The notes below the pieces were generated by a model. That model searched no databases. It was given only the letters and a program-made list of their open reading frames with translations, and was not told where the DNA came from. The position numbers and the translations under genes were made by a program. A DNA stretch of 64,000 nucleotides from the NCBI GenBank assembly GCA_017480095.1, contig JAFVBG010000002.1, positions 277,393 to 341,392 on the forward strand, written 5' to 3'. This document shows positions 23,807 through 31,165 of the stretch, in pieces (position 1 is the stretch's first letter; every line of letters starts with the position of its first letter). Source of the stretch: Candidatus Saccharimonadota bacterium. Lineage in GTDB: Bacteria; Patescibacteriota; Saccharimonadia; Saccharimonadales; Saccharimonadaceae.

Positions 23807-23998
23807 GTTAAGTGGGCAAGGAAGTTCCAGATTTTTCAAAAATATCTTGCAATGACAACTCTTTTCGGGTTGCTCTCAACTGTAAGATTTGATTTAAGGC
23901 TTGAGAAAAATCTGTGGGTCGATGGACTTCGTCTTAACAACTTAATCTACTGGTTAAAGCGGACGCTGAGCTACCCGATTTTGTGAGGATTCCTAATT
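23807..23998 (+). ncRNA. Candidate rod-like non-coding RNA (6S-like?)
   Basis: Five nested helices form a 132-nt rod: GTTAAG/CTTAAC (23807-23812 with 23933-23938), GAAGT/ACTTC (23821-23825 with 23926-23930), CAGATTTTTC/GAAAAATCTG (23828-23837 with 23905-23914), ATCTTGCA/TGTAAGAT (23844-23851 with 23881-23888, one G-U) and CAAC/GTTG (23856-23859 with 23869-23872). The rod length is nearly that of the RNA at 6461-6593. The 3' end is uncertain; a weak AGGA/TCCT hairpin with five T ends near 23998. Rods with internal loops suggest 6S RNA, but no family was recognised. Confidence 0.5.
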
Positions 23999-24064
23999 TT
24001 TCGCATTGATACGCTTAAAAAATGTTGTCCTTTGTATGCTGAGCGGTTTTTGGGTCGTTTAGAC

Positions 24065-24093
24065 TTGCAAAATAATCTGTTTTGAGGTATAAT
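24065..24093 (+). promoter_or_regulatory. Promoter of rpsF-ssb-rpsR
   Basis: TTGCAA (24065-24070), 17-bp spacer, TATAAT (24088-24093). It gives a leader of about 60 nt. Confidence 0.7.
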
Positions 24094-24112
24094 ATATGGG
24101 AATATTAGACTC

Positions 24113-24138
24113 AGCAGATGGGTTTAGCCGCGTCTGCT
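24113..24138 (+). promoter_or_regulatory. Leader hairpin of rpsF, possible S6:S18 binding site
   Basis: Stem AGCAGA/TCTGCT (24113-24118 with 24133-24138) encloses a loop containing CCG. In many bacteria the S6:S18 complex binds a leader hairpin with a bulged CCG and represses this operon. The match here is suggestive only. Confidence 0.4.
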
Positions 24139-24159
24139 TTAACCAAAGGAGTTATTTAC

Positions 24160-24516
24160 ATGCGACAGTATGAATTAACTGTCCTGATTCACCCTGATTT
24201 GGAGATGAATCTGGAGCCAGCAACGGATAAAATCGCAAAGTTGATTGAATCGGTTGGTGGTAAAATCACTAAGGTGAACAACGAAGGTAAGAAGCGCCTA
24301 TCTTACAAGGTAGCAAAACAGGATTATGCTGTTTACTTCTCCTACGATCTTGAGCTTCCAGCTGGTGATGCTGCAGAACGCATCACAAAGGTGCTCGGAA
24401 TCACCGACGAAGTTCTCCGCTACCTCTTGGTAACCGCCGATGAGCGCAAGGCCAAGATGGAAGCAAAGCGCAGCGCCCGTGCGCCAAAAGAGGGCGAACC
24501 AACTGAAGAGGAGTAG
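24160..24516 (+). CDS. rpsF: 30S ribosomal protein S6
   Basis: 118 residues beginning M-R-Q-Y-E-L-T-V-L-I-H-P-D-L, the S6 start, with K-R-L-S-Y-K-V-A-K-Q-D-Y-A-V-Y and V-L-R-Y-L-L-V. S6 pairs with S18 on the 30S platform. ATG 24160 follows AAAGGA by nine bases; a longer in-frame reading from 24118 crosses the leader hairpin and is rejected. A charged tail of about 20 residues ends in E-E-E. First gene of rpsF-ssb-rpsR. Confidence 0.95.
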   Translation: MRQYELTVLIHPDLEMNLEPATDKIAKLIESVGGKITKVNNEGKKRLSYKVAKQDYAVYFSYDLELPAGDAAERITKVLGITDEVLRYLLVTADERKAKMEAKRSARAPKEGEPTEEE

Positions 24517-24522
24517 TTTATT

Positions 24523-25026
24523 ATGGTAAAGGGTTTTAGTAAAGTAGTTTTGGTGGGCAACCTAACTCGTGATCCGGAAACTCGGACCACATCAAGCGGT
24601 AGGTCGGTGACTTCATTCGGAATTGCAGTAAACCGATCTTATCGTGGCAACGATGGTAATAATGTCGAAGAAGTATCTTACTTTGATTGTACAGCTTGGA
24701 GCGGAACTGGCGAGACGATTGCAAAATATATGCATCGCGGCTCGGCCATTCTAATCTCAGGTCGTCTCTCTCAACATTCTTGGGATGACGAAAAGACTGG
24801 CACCAAGCGTTCTCGCGTAGAAGTCGTCGTGGAAGATTTTAGCTTTATTGGCGGACGAGACGAGGGTAACAATTATAGTGAGATGACAGCTGCGCCTTCT
24901 ACAAGTTTTGGTGGAAGTAAAAGTAGCAAGAAGTCCACTAAGGCAAAAGCAGGCGAAGACGTATTGCCAGATGAAGTTGAGGTAAGTGGTGACGCCGAGA
25001 TTGATCTCGACGGAGTGCCATTCTAA
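24523..25026 (+). CDS. ssb: Single-stranded DNA-binding protein
   Basis: 167 residues. The OB-fold spans about 1-110: [26 protein letters not shown], and [10 protein letters not shown]. The C-terminal tail is acidic and ends D-L-D-G-V-P-F, close to the classic D-D-D-I-P-F tip that recruits replication and repair proteins. SSB coats single-stranded DNA in replication, repair and probably in DNA uptake through the pilus. Six bases after rpsF. Confidence 0.95.
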   Translation: MVKGFSKVVLVGNLTRDPETRTTSSGRSVTSFGIAVNRSYRGNDGNNVEEVSYFDCTAWSGTGETIAKYMHRGSAILISGRLSQHSWDDEKTGTKRSRVEVVVEDFSFIGGRDEGNNYSEMTAAPSTSFGGSKSSKKSTKAKAGEDVLPDEVEVSGDAEIDLDGVPF

Positions 25027-25048
25027 AAAATCACTAGAAAGGATTACA

Positions 25049-25246
25049 ATGCGAAGAATTAAAAACGACCCAAATTTATATTTTGACTATCGGGATGTGA
25101 AGACCTTGACCCGTTATGTTGATGCTTATGGCCGGATTGAGCCGATGAGCAAAACTGGCCTTACTGCTAAGCAGCAACGTCAGCTCCGCGTCGCAATCAA
25201 GCGGGCGCGTCATCTAGCACTCCTCCCATTTGTGAATAATGGCTAA
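25049..25246 (+). CDS. rpsR: 30S ribosomal protein S18
   Basis: 65 residues: [19 protein letters not shown], then [26 protein letters not shown], the S18 core. It lacks the N-terminal zinc-binding cysteines found in some S18 proteins. ATG 25049 follows GAAAGGA; the longer frame starting inside ssb is not used. Third gene of the operon and partner of S6. Confidence 0.95.
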   Translation: MRRIKNDPNLYFDYRDVKTLTRYVDAYGRIEPMSKTGLTAKQQRQLRVAIKRARHLALLPFVNNG

Positions 25247-25329
25247 AATCGCTTATCTCACCGTTTTTCGGTGCTCGCTCGCCAGGTAGGCGCGCTTCGC
25301 GCCGAGAAAACGGCAATCTAAACGATTTT
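25245..25329. repeat. Nested hairpin element between rpsR and efp
   Basis: Concentric inverted repeats: AAAATCG/CGATTTT (25245-25251 with 25323-25329), CCGTTTT/AAAACGG (25261-25267 with 25307-25313) and GGCGCG-ctt-CGCGCC (25289-25303). A CACCG/CGGTG hairpin competes near 25259-25273. It may end the rpsF operon or separate efp. Confidence 0.65.
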
Positions 25330-25359
25330 ATCTCATTATTTAAACAAGGAAAAGATTAT

Positions 25360-25920
25360 ATGTATGGACCAACGGATTTAAAGAAAAACGTCCTGATTAC
25401 GCTTGATGGTCAGCCATACAAGGTGGTTGAATATTCTCAGAAGGTGATGGGACGTGGTGGCTCAATCGTGAACGTGAAGGTGAAAAACCTAATTACGGGT
25501 GCACTTTTGCCGAAGACTTTTAAAGGTCAAGAGAAAATTGAGCCGGCCGAAGTGACAACCAAGAAGGTGCAATATCTCTATCGGGATGATGAGAAGTTTT
25601 ACTTCATGGACCCAGAAAGTTTTGAGCAGTATGAGCTCGCTGCCGATATGGTGGGTGATGCCAAGGATTTCATGAAGGATGGCGACGAGATGGAAATTCA
25701 GTTCTACAATGGCACTCCAATCAATCTCGTTTTGCCGAAGAATATTTGGCTTGAAGTGACTTATACAGAGACGGCGGTCAAAGGTGATACATCCACTTCG
25801 ATTACGAAGGATGCTACACTTGAGACTGGCGTAGTTGTGAAGGTGCCAGCTTTCATCAAGACTGGCGACATCGTTTCGATTGATACAGAGACTTATGCCT
25901 ACCGTGAACGCCGCAAATAG
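25360..25920 (+). CDS. efp: Translation elongation factor P
   Basis: 186 residues, typical EF-P length. Three beta-barrel domains: the KOW-like N-domain (A/T-D-L-K-K-N, then V-M-G-R-G-G-S-I-V-N-V-K-V-K-N-L), the OB domain, and the C-terminal P-E-x-V-x-V-x-V-P-A-F-I-K-T-G-D-I-V-S-I-D-T-like ending. EF-P relieves ribosome stalling at polyproline. The loop residue usually modified reads G-R-G-G, without the conserved lysine or arginine arrangement of E. coli (K at 34), so the modification state is open. An AAGGAAAAG site precedes ATG. Confidence 0.95.
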   Translation: MYGPTDLKKNVLITLDGQPYKVVEYSQKVMGRGGSIVNVKVKNLITGALLPKTFKGQEKIEPAEVTTKKVQYLYRDDEKFYFMDPESFEQYELAADMVGDAKDFMKDGDEMEIQFYNGTPINLVLPKNIWLEVTYTETAVKGDTSTSITKDATLETGVVVKVPAFIKTGDIVSIDTETYAYRERRK

Positions 25921-26042
25921 GAAAAATGCATGAGAGAGCGGACTTCTTCTTCAGCAGATGCGATGCTCACTTACCGTACGTCAAGTACGGCTCGTTCCGC
26001 TTCTCCTGCTTCATCGAATTCCATCTCTCTCAAGTATTTTTC
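25921..26042. repeat. 122-nt imperfect palindrome at the efp/tlyA-like junction
   Basis: Symmetric nested arms: GAAAAAT/ATTTTTC (25921-25927 with 26036-26042), GAGAGA/TCTCTC (25932-25937 with 26026-26031), AGCAG/CTGCT (25953-25957 with 26006-26010) and CCGTAC-gtcaa-GTACGG (25974-25990). It begins one base after the efp stop and covers the presumed first 37 codons of the tlyA-like gene. Confidence 0.65.
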
Positions 26043-26595
26043 AACACGGGGGAACCAAAAGCTTGCGAATGCTTCGCAAGCTTTTGCATATAACTTTAAA
26101 AATAAGACCGTGCTCGATATTGGCTCTTCTACTGGTGGGTTCACAGAATATGCTTTGAGTCGGGGGGCGAAGAAAGTGATTGCCGTGGAAAAGGGGACAA
26201 AGCAGATGAAAGCGCCGCTGAGGTTTGACTCGCGGATTGAGTTACATGAGAAAACGGATATTTTTGAATTCAGTACACAAGAGAAAATTGACGTGATTTT
26301 AGCGGACGTAAGTTTTATATCCTTGACAAAAGTGCTTATGTATGCTAAAATGAAGTTAAGCCGTCGCGAAACGGATTTTCTTGTGATGCTTAAACCACAG
26401 TTTGAGGCTCGGCCAGAACAGCTGGTAAAAGGGGTGGTGAAAAATGAAAAAATGCGAAGAGAAATCGTCCATCATTTTGAGGATTGGTTAAAAAAGAATG
26501 GGTTTTTGGTCCTGAAAAAACGCGACAACGAGTTGGCGGGTAAGAACGGAAATGTGGAGCGTTTTTATCTGTTGAAAGCCACAAAAACCGCTTGA
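25930..26595 (+). CDS. TlyA/FtsJ-like rRNA methyltransferase lacking the S4 domain
   Basis: 221 residues as read from ATG 25930. From residue 37 the sequence follows TlyA-family methyltransferases: F-S-T-R-G-N-Q-K-L in place of V-S-R-G-G-L-K-L, then L-D-I-G-S-S-T-G-G-F-T (AdoMet site), D-V-I-L-A-D-V-S-F-I-S and L-V-M-L-K-P-Q-F-E. Such enzymes 2'-O-methylate 16S/23S rRNA. The usual N-terminal S4 domain is missing; the first 36 residues are Ser/Thr-rich and lie in a 122-nt palindrome, so the true start is uncertain. A perfect 31-nt palindrome lies in codons 43-53. Confidence 0.75.
   Translation: MRERTSSSADAMLTYRTSSTARSASPASSNSISLKYFSTRGNQKLANASQAFAYNFKNKTVLDIGSSTGGFTEYALSRGAKKVIAVEKGTKQMKAPLRFDSRIELHEKTDIFEFSTQEKIDVILADVSFISLTKVLMYAKMKLSRRETDFLVMLKPQFEARPEQLVKGVVKNEKMRREIVHHFEDWLKKNGFLVLKKRDNELAGKNGNVERFYLLKATKTA
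26056..26086. repeat. Perfect palindrome inside the tlyA-like gene
   Basis: Arms of 14 bases (26056-26069 and 26073-26086) around the triplet tgc. It encodes the stretch that aligns with L-K-L-E-K-A-L-E-A-F in other TlyA proteins, with no change in length. Confidence 0.9.
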
Positions 26596-26626
26596 CACTT
26601 GAACCGCATAAGCTTATAATTATAAT
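26592..26626 (+). promoter_or_regulatory. Consensus promoter of the pilus operon (leaderless)
   Basis: TTGACA (26592-26597), 17-bp spacer, TATAAT (26615-26620), with a second TATAAT directly after it (26621-26626). The pilM ATG is at 26627. Confidence 0.85.
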
Positions 26627-27673
26627 ATGAGTTTGTTACATGGTGTGGGCGACTTCTTCGCGCTAGACGTCGGAACAAATGCACTGCGTCTGGTGCAACT
26701 TTCTGGTGATGCTCAACACGGGTGGGTTTTGTCGCGTTATGCTTATGTGCCAGTAGATGCGAAGATTACGCAAGATAGTTCAGAACAGGGGAAGAAAAAA
26801 ATGGGGGAGACTATCATGAACGCAATGAAGCAGGCAGGGATTAAGACCAAAAACATTGCGCTCGGTTTGCCAGCGCGCAAGACTTTTACGGCGATTATTG
26901 AGGTGCCGAATGCACCAGTGAAGCAACTGGAAAAGACGATCAAGTACGAAGTCGATCAGTATATCCCGATGGCGATTGATGAGGCAGAGTATGATTATGC
27001 GTTGCTCGGTGTGAGTCCGAATGATAAAAACAAAGCCGAAGTATTACTATCTTCGACTTCAAAATCTTATGCAGAAGAGCGGATGGAGATGGTAGAATCC
27101 CTAGGGCTGAATGTGATTGCCCAAGAGCCAGAACCGATTGCGATGGCGCGGGCGTTGGTGCCAGTGGGGAGCATGGATGCGAGGATGATTATCGACTTAG
27201 GTGAACGTTCGACGGATATTGTGGTGATGTATCAAGGCGTGCCGAGATTGGTGCGTTCAGTGCCGGGTGGTTTGGCACAGTTGGTGCAGGCGGTATCTTC
27301 GACGCTCTCTGTGCGCGAAGATCAGGCGCGGCGTTTCATCTTGAAGTTTGGTTTGGCGCAGGACAAGTTGGATGGCCAGGTGTTCAAGGCGATGGAAAGT
27401 AACCTGGAGACTTTCGCGGCAGAGTTGACAAAATCAATCCGCTTTTTCCAGACGAAGTATGCACAGGTGCCAGTGGTGGGGATTGTGCTTTCGGGTTTTG
27501 CAGGTGTGATTCCGTTTATTGCTGAATACATGGAAGCAAAGACAAACGTGCAGACGGTACAAGGAAACCCATGGCAGCTTGTGCAGGTGACACAAGAACA
27601 GCAACAGGCTTTGATGAGTGTAGCAAGTGAGTTCGCGGTGGCGATTGGATTAGCAGAAAGGAGCAACGACTAA
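26627..27673 (+). CDS. pilM: Type IV pilus assembly protein PilM (actin-like ATPase)
   Basis: 348 residues with the actin-like fold: F-A-L-D-V-G-T-N-A-L-R-L-V (phosphate 1), A-L-G-L-P-A-R, I-I-D-L-G-E-R-S-T-D-I-V-V-M (phosphate 2), and G-I-V-L-S-G-F-A-G (adenosine). PilM sits in the cytoplasm and binds the N-terminal tail of PilN to link the inner-membrane alignment complex to the pilus motor. Length and motifs are normal. It starts the + strand pilus operon and its stop overlaps the pilN start (TAATG). Confidence 0.92.
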   Translation: MSLLHGVGDFFALDVGTNALRLVQLSGDAQHGWVLSRYAYVPVDAKITQDSSEQGKKKMGETIMNAMKQAGIKTKNIALGLPARKTFTAIIEVPNAPVKQLEKTIKYEVDQYIPMAIDEAEYDYALLGVSPNDKNKAEVLLSSTSKSYAEERMEMVESLGLNVIAQEPEPIAMARALVPVGSMDARMIIDLGERSTDIVVMYQGVPRLVRSVPGGLAQLVQAVSSTLSVREDQARRFILKFGLAQDKLDGQVFKAMESNLETFAAELTKSIRFFQTKYAQVPVVGIVLSGFAGVIPFIAEYMEAKTNVQTVQGNPWQLVQVTQEQQQALMSVASEFAVAIGLAERSND

Positions 27674-29670
27674 TGGACGAGACTCCAGATTTATCCGCAG
27701 CGGCAGCAGATTTGACGGCAGCGGCGAACGCTGGGCAAGTGCCAGCAACGGCAGAAGCCGAGGCACAGGGTGTGATGTCCGTGCAAGGCGCAGCGCCAGC
27801 GCCAGCGCCAGTTCCGATGGAGCCAGAATTAACTCCAGAACAAGCAGCACAAGTAGCACCAGGCTCTTCGGCGGCATTGCCAGATGAGGCGACTGCCCAG
27901 GTGGCGACGGAAGCTACGGCGGGGGAAGCTGCTCCAGATGTAGCTCAAGGGCTGGAGGCAAAAACGTCAGAAGCTCCAGCCGAAGTTACGCCAGATGAAT
28001 CTGGTGTGAATGCCGTCAAGGTGGCAGAAGCAACCGAAATGCCGACAGAAGAGGTGCAAACTGAAGGTTCTGGAAAAAAGGGTTTTGCGGCGTTCCTAGA
28101 AAAAGCCAAGACCATGGACATCAAGAATCTTGATATCAAGGCGCTATTCTCTAAGGGGCCAAATGGTGAACAAGATTTGGTGACTGGTACGGCGACGATG
28201 TTCGAGGTCAATCTTGTGCCAGCAGTGAAGAGTGAGATGATTAAGGCGATGAAACTTCGCAACCTCGTGCTTTTTGTGGCGATTATTGTAGTAGCAATAT
28301 TTGGTGGGATTGTGGCAATTATGGGGTCGGTGGTGGCTGGACAGAAGATTACGATTAGCGACCAAGGGAATCGAATCGATGCGATGTCGAAGAAGATTAG
28401 TTCGTTTAATGGGCTTTCGGAATACTTGACGATTAAAGACCAGCTCGGTGCGATTCAGTCGATTGATGACCAGCGCTTGTTGCTCTCACGCGTGTTTGCA
28501 TTTCTCACTGTAATGTTGCCAAGTGCTCCAGACTCGATTACGCTTTCGGAACTCAATGTTAATATGCAAGAGGGGACACTCTTGATGGAGGGGCAAGCCA
28601 ATGCTGGGGTAGCACCGTTCATCGACTACCGCGTCTTGGAGTCCTTTAAGAAATCATTGCAACTAGTACGCTATGATTATGGACGCTATGTAGATGAGTA
28701 TAATAATGAGATTCCAACTCGCTGTATGCTTGAAGAGAAGCCAGAGGGCGGAGCCTACGTAGATGTAACTGAGTTTACCGATGGCACGAGTATGTCGAGT
28801 GTTTATGCTTACTGGTTGCGCAGTAAGACGGGTTGCGATAAAAACAAGAGTGACCTTGATCAGGAACTAGCCGACTTAGAAGAAGAGATTTCCTTGAACG
28901 AGGCTGCGGCGAAAGAAGAAGGCTCGACGACGGAGCTGATGACGGCGAAGGAAATTCGTGAAAAGCGCCAAGAGATTTATGACAGATATGAAGATACGGT
29001 TTATCAGACCTGGTATGATGAATGGCTAGAGGAGAATAAGCTTAGCCGGACGAATGATACCAATGAGTTTAATGATGAGCAGAAGGCATCATTGGCAGCA
29101 GCGAGGACAAAGTTCATCACTGAACTAACCGCAGAAGAACAAACAATCGTAGCAGATTTAGTCAAAGAAGGCATGGATTTGCGAGATATTAGAATCGAGA
29201 AGGTCTGGCGCACGCCGAACTTTGCGGAATGGTATCACGCTGATGGTAAGACTACGGACAGTGATGGTAATGATTTGCCGTCAATTACACTCGACGGAAC
29301 GATTACTGGTGCTCCACATTTTGAATCGGCGGGTTGTCAGAAATACTCCGGCGCAGAGGTGAACGGCAAGGTCATGTGGACGACAAGTAATGATTGTATG
29401 CTATCCTCGGAAGACGTACAAGTTATTGAATCTGCTAATGCGCGCGATGCAAGCGGTGGTTTAGTATTAAGATTTCAAGCTCTAGTTACCTTGACGAACG
29501 ATGCATTATCTTTCAAAAATAAACACGTAATGGCGATTGGGCCAAATGGTCAGAACGTGACAGATTCATATATTCAGATTAAGGGTATGTTTGCAGAAGC
29601 GGCAGAAGATTGTTCGGCATCGGATACAATCTGCATAAATAGCAAGGAGAATAAAGATGGCAACGAGTAA
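27673..29670 (+). CDS. pilN: PilN-like inner-membrane pilus assembly protein with long N-terminal extension
   Basis: 665 residues, three times a normal PilN. Residues 1-135 are an Ala/Pro/Glu-rich disordered stretch. Near 177-184 is F-E-V-N-L-V-P, the PilM-binding motif of PilN (usually x-I-N-L-L-P). One membrane helix follows (about 198-222), then a coiled segment and a large extracytoplasmic part, with a fimbrial-assembly core to about 350 and an inserted Asp/Glu-rich helical region with cysteines (about 350-480). It should pair with PilO. The last 14 bases overlap the next gene. Confidence 0.75.
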   Translation: MDETPDLSAAAADLTAAANAGQVPATAEAEAQGVMSVQGAAPAPAPVPMEPELTPEQAAQVAPGSSAALPDEATAQVATEATAGEAAPDVAQGLEAKTSEAPAEVTPDESGVNAVKVAEATEMPTEEVQTEGSGKKGFAAFLEKAKTMDIKNLDIKALFSKGPNGEQDLVTGTATMFEVNLVPAVKSEMIKAMKLRNLVLFVAIIVVAIFGGIVAIMGSVVAGQKITISDQGNRIDAMSKKISSFNGLSEYLTIKDQLGAIQSIDDQRLLLSRVFAFLTVMLPSAPDSITLSELNVNMQEGTLLMEGQANAGVAPFIDYRVLESFKKSLQLVRYDYGRYVDEYNNEIPTRCMLEEKPEGGAYVDVTEFTDGTSMSSVYAYWLRSKTGCDKNKSDLDQELADLEEEISLNEAAAKEEGSTTELMTAKEIREKRQEIYDRYEDTVYQTWYDEWLEENKLSRTNDTNEFNDEQKASLAAARTKFITELTAEEQTIVADLVKEGMDLRDIRIEKVWRTPNFAEWYHADGKTTDSDGNDLPSITLDGTITGAPHFESAGCQKYSGAEVNGKVMWTTSNDCMLSSEDVQVIESANARDASGGLVLRFQALVTLTNDALSFKNKHVMAIGPNGQNVTDSYIQIKGMFAEAAEDCSASDTICINSKENKDGNE

Positions 29671-30538
29671 AAAGAGTGAGAACGGTCCAGCCGTAGCGAA
29701 GCGAACGAAGATTAACAAGGCAAAGCAGTCGATGCTAATCATCACGTTGATTGGGGCGTTGACCGTCGGAGTCTGTATTGTCCTAATCATTCATTTCTTT
29801 AAATATATTCAGTTCTATGGTAGGGTGATTGGCAAGAAGGACGACGCAATTACTGCTTACGAGAAGACAATTGCAAACATCGGACTCTGTGCGAAGCCGA
29901 AAGATGGGCATTATAGTGAAGCAGAAATCAACAGCTGCAATCCAAATACATACACTCCGTCTTCTGGTACGTTACGTTCGAATGTAACGGACGTAATGGC
30001 GTACAATACTGACCTTGAATCGGTGGCGCGAGACGCAGGGGCGGATGTTTGCTATGATGATAATGGCAATAAAATCAACTATCAAGAGCTACTAAATACC
30101 GTGTCAAATGAGGAAGAGCGGGCGCGATATTTGAGTCTGTTGAAAGTTTGCTCCAGCTTACGCGTGATTCCAGATGCTTTGCCAGGCGGGAAGAACGTAG
30201 AGGCACTCCTCGCGAGCCTGAACCAGATTTTTGTAATTTCAAACTGGGATCCAGAGAACTTAGCCCCAAGCGAGGGGGTTAGCACTGTAAACATCAAGGG
30301 AGTAGAGGCTATTCCAGTTACCCTTTCGGTTGAGTCGGATCCTGTCACTACTATGACTGTTTTGAGTAACATTGAAAATTCAATTCGGACTTTCGATATT
30401 ACAACTGCAATTATTGAATGGGCTGGAGATGACGGTCTTGTTTTGCAGGCACAGGCGAACGCTTACTATGCAAAAGATTCTGGAGTCGTGGAGTCGGACG
30501 TAGTAGAATATGCAACAAAACAGGCGAAAAAGAAGTAG
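29657..30538 (+). CDS. pilO: PilO-like inner-membrane pilus protein
   Basis: 293 residues. A short lysine-rich cytoplasmic start, one membrane helix (about 24-48), then a periplasm-side coiled and ferredoxin-like region, the PilO layout. Sequence similarity is weak; position after pilN, overlapping it by 14 bases, and topology carry the call. PilN and PilO form a heterodimer that aligns the motor with the fibre. It contains several cysteines outside the membrane (near 77, 93, 131, 155), which could form disulphides. Confidence 0.65.
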   Translation: MATSKKSENGPAVAKRTKINKAKQSMLIITLIGALTVGVCIVLIIHFFKYIQFYGRVIGKKDDAITAYEKTIANIGLCAKPKDGHYSEAEINSCNPNTYTPSSGTLRSNVTDVMAYNTDLESVARDAGADVCYDDNGNKINYQELLNTVSNEEERARYLSLLKVCSSLRVIPDALPGGKNVEALLASLNQIFVISNWDPENLAPSEGVSTVNIKGVEAIPVTLSVESDPVTTMTVLSNIENSIRTFDITTAIIEWAGDDGLVLQAQANAYYAKDSGVVESDVVEYATKQAKKK

Positions 30539-30544
30539 GGTAAG

Positions 30545-31165
30545 ATGAAACAGAGCGACATTATCACAATAATCTTAATCACGATGATCGGCACGATTGC
30601 GGCAGGGTTTATCACAAATGCTGTTCTAGGTAATCCAGACGATGCGAGTGAGAAGTGGAAAACCATTGAGGCAGTAAGTGGCGACCTAAGTGTGCCAGAC
30701 CCAGAGGTCTTTAACGCAGATGCAATCAATCCGACTGTGGAAGTCTATGTGGGTAACTGTGAAGACCGTGATCAGGATGGCGTGTTGAGCGAAGGTGAGT
30801 TGATTGCTTGTGGCTGGATGAGTGCAAAAGAAATTAAAAATAACACCGATAAAGATAGTTCAAGCAGTAATAATAGCCAGAATAATATAGAAAATGATAC
30901 AGAATCCGAAACCGAAGGGCAATTGACGCCAGAAGAGATTTTGCGACGCAGGACACAGACTACACCATCTACGACTAACGAGGATGGGCAAACAGTGGAG
31001 ACACTTGATGGTAACAGTGCGACGCCGACGGTACCAGGGTTGACTCCAAGTACAGAAACCGATAGTAATGCTAGTACGGACGGCAGTGGCTCCAGTAGTG
31101 GTGAAACTAGTACTAACGGAAGCCGGAGCGGCGGAGGGGCAACCGTTCCAGGCGTGGAGCTCTAG
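30545..31165 (+). CDS. Membrane-anchored pilus-operon protein of unknown family
   Basis: 206 residues: one N-terminal membrane helix (about 5-26), a small domain with an Asp-rich stretch D-R-D-Q-D-G-V-L-S-E-G-E that resembles a calcium-binding loop, and a long Ser/Thr/Asn/Gly-rich tail. It stands where pilP is found in other operons, but it has no lipoprotein signal and I cannot match it to PilP. It is joined directly to pilB (TAG followed by ATG), so it is part of the same transcript. Confidence 0.6.
   Translation: MKQSDIITIILITMIGTIAAGFITNAVLGNPDDASEKWKTIEAVSGDLSVPDPEVFNADAINPTVEVYVGNCEDRDQDGVLSEGELIACGWMSAKEIKNNTDKDSSSSNNSQNNIENDTESETEGQLTPEEILRRRTQTTPSTTNEDGQTVETLDGNSATPTVPGLTPSTETDSNASTDGSGSSSGETSTNGSRSGGGATVPGVEL

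Noticed and set aside
23798..23986. 62-residue ORF in the ftsK-rpsF gap
   Set aside because: It lies wholly in the rod-forming sequence, begins inside the -10 box, has no ribosome binding site and shows no recognisable protein pattern; a non-coding RNA explains the region better.
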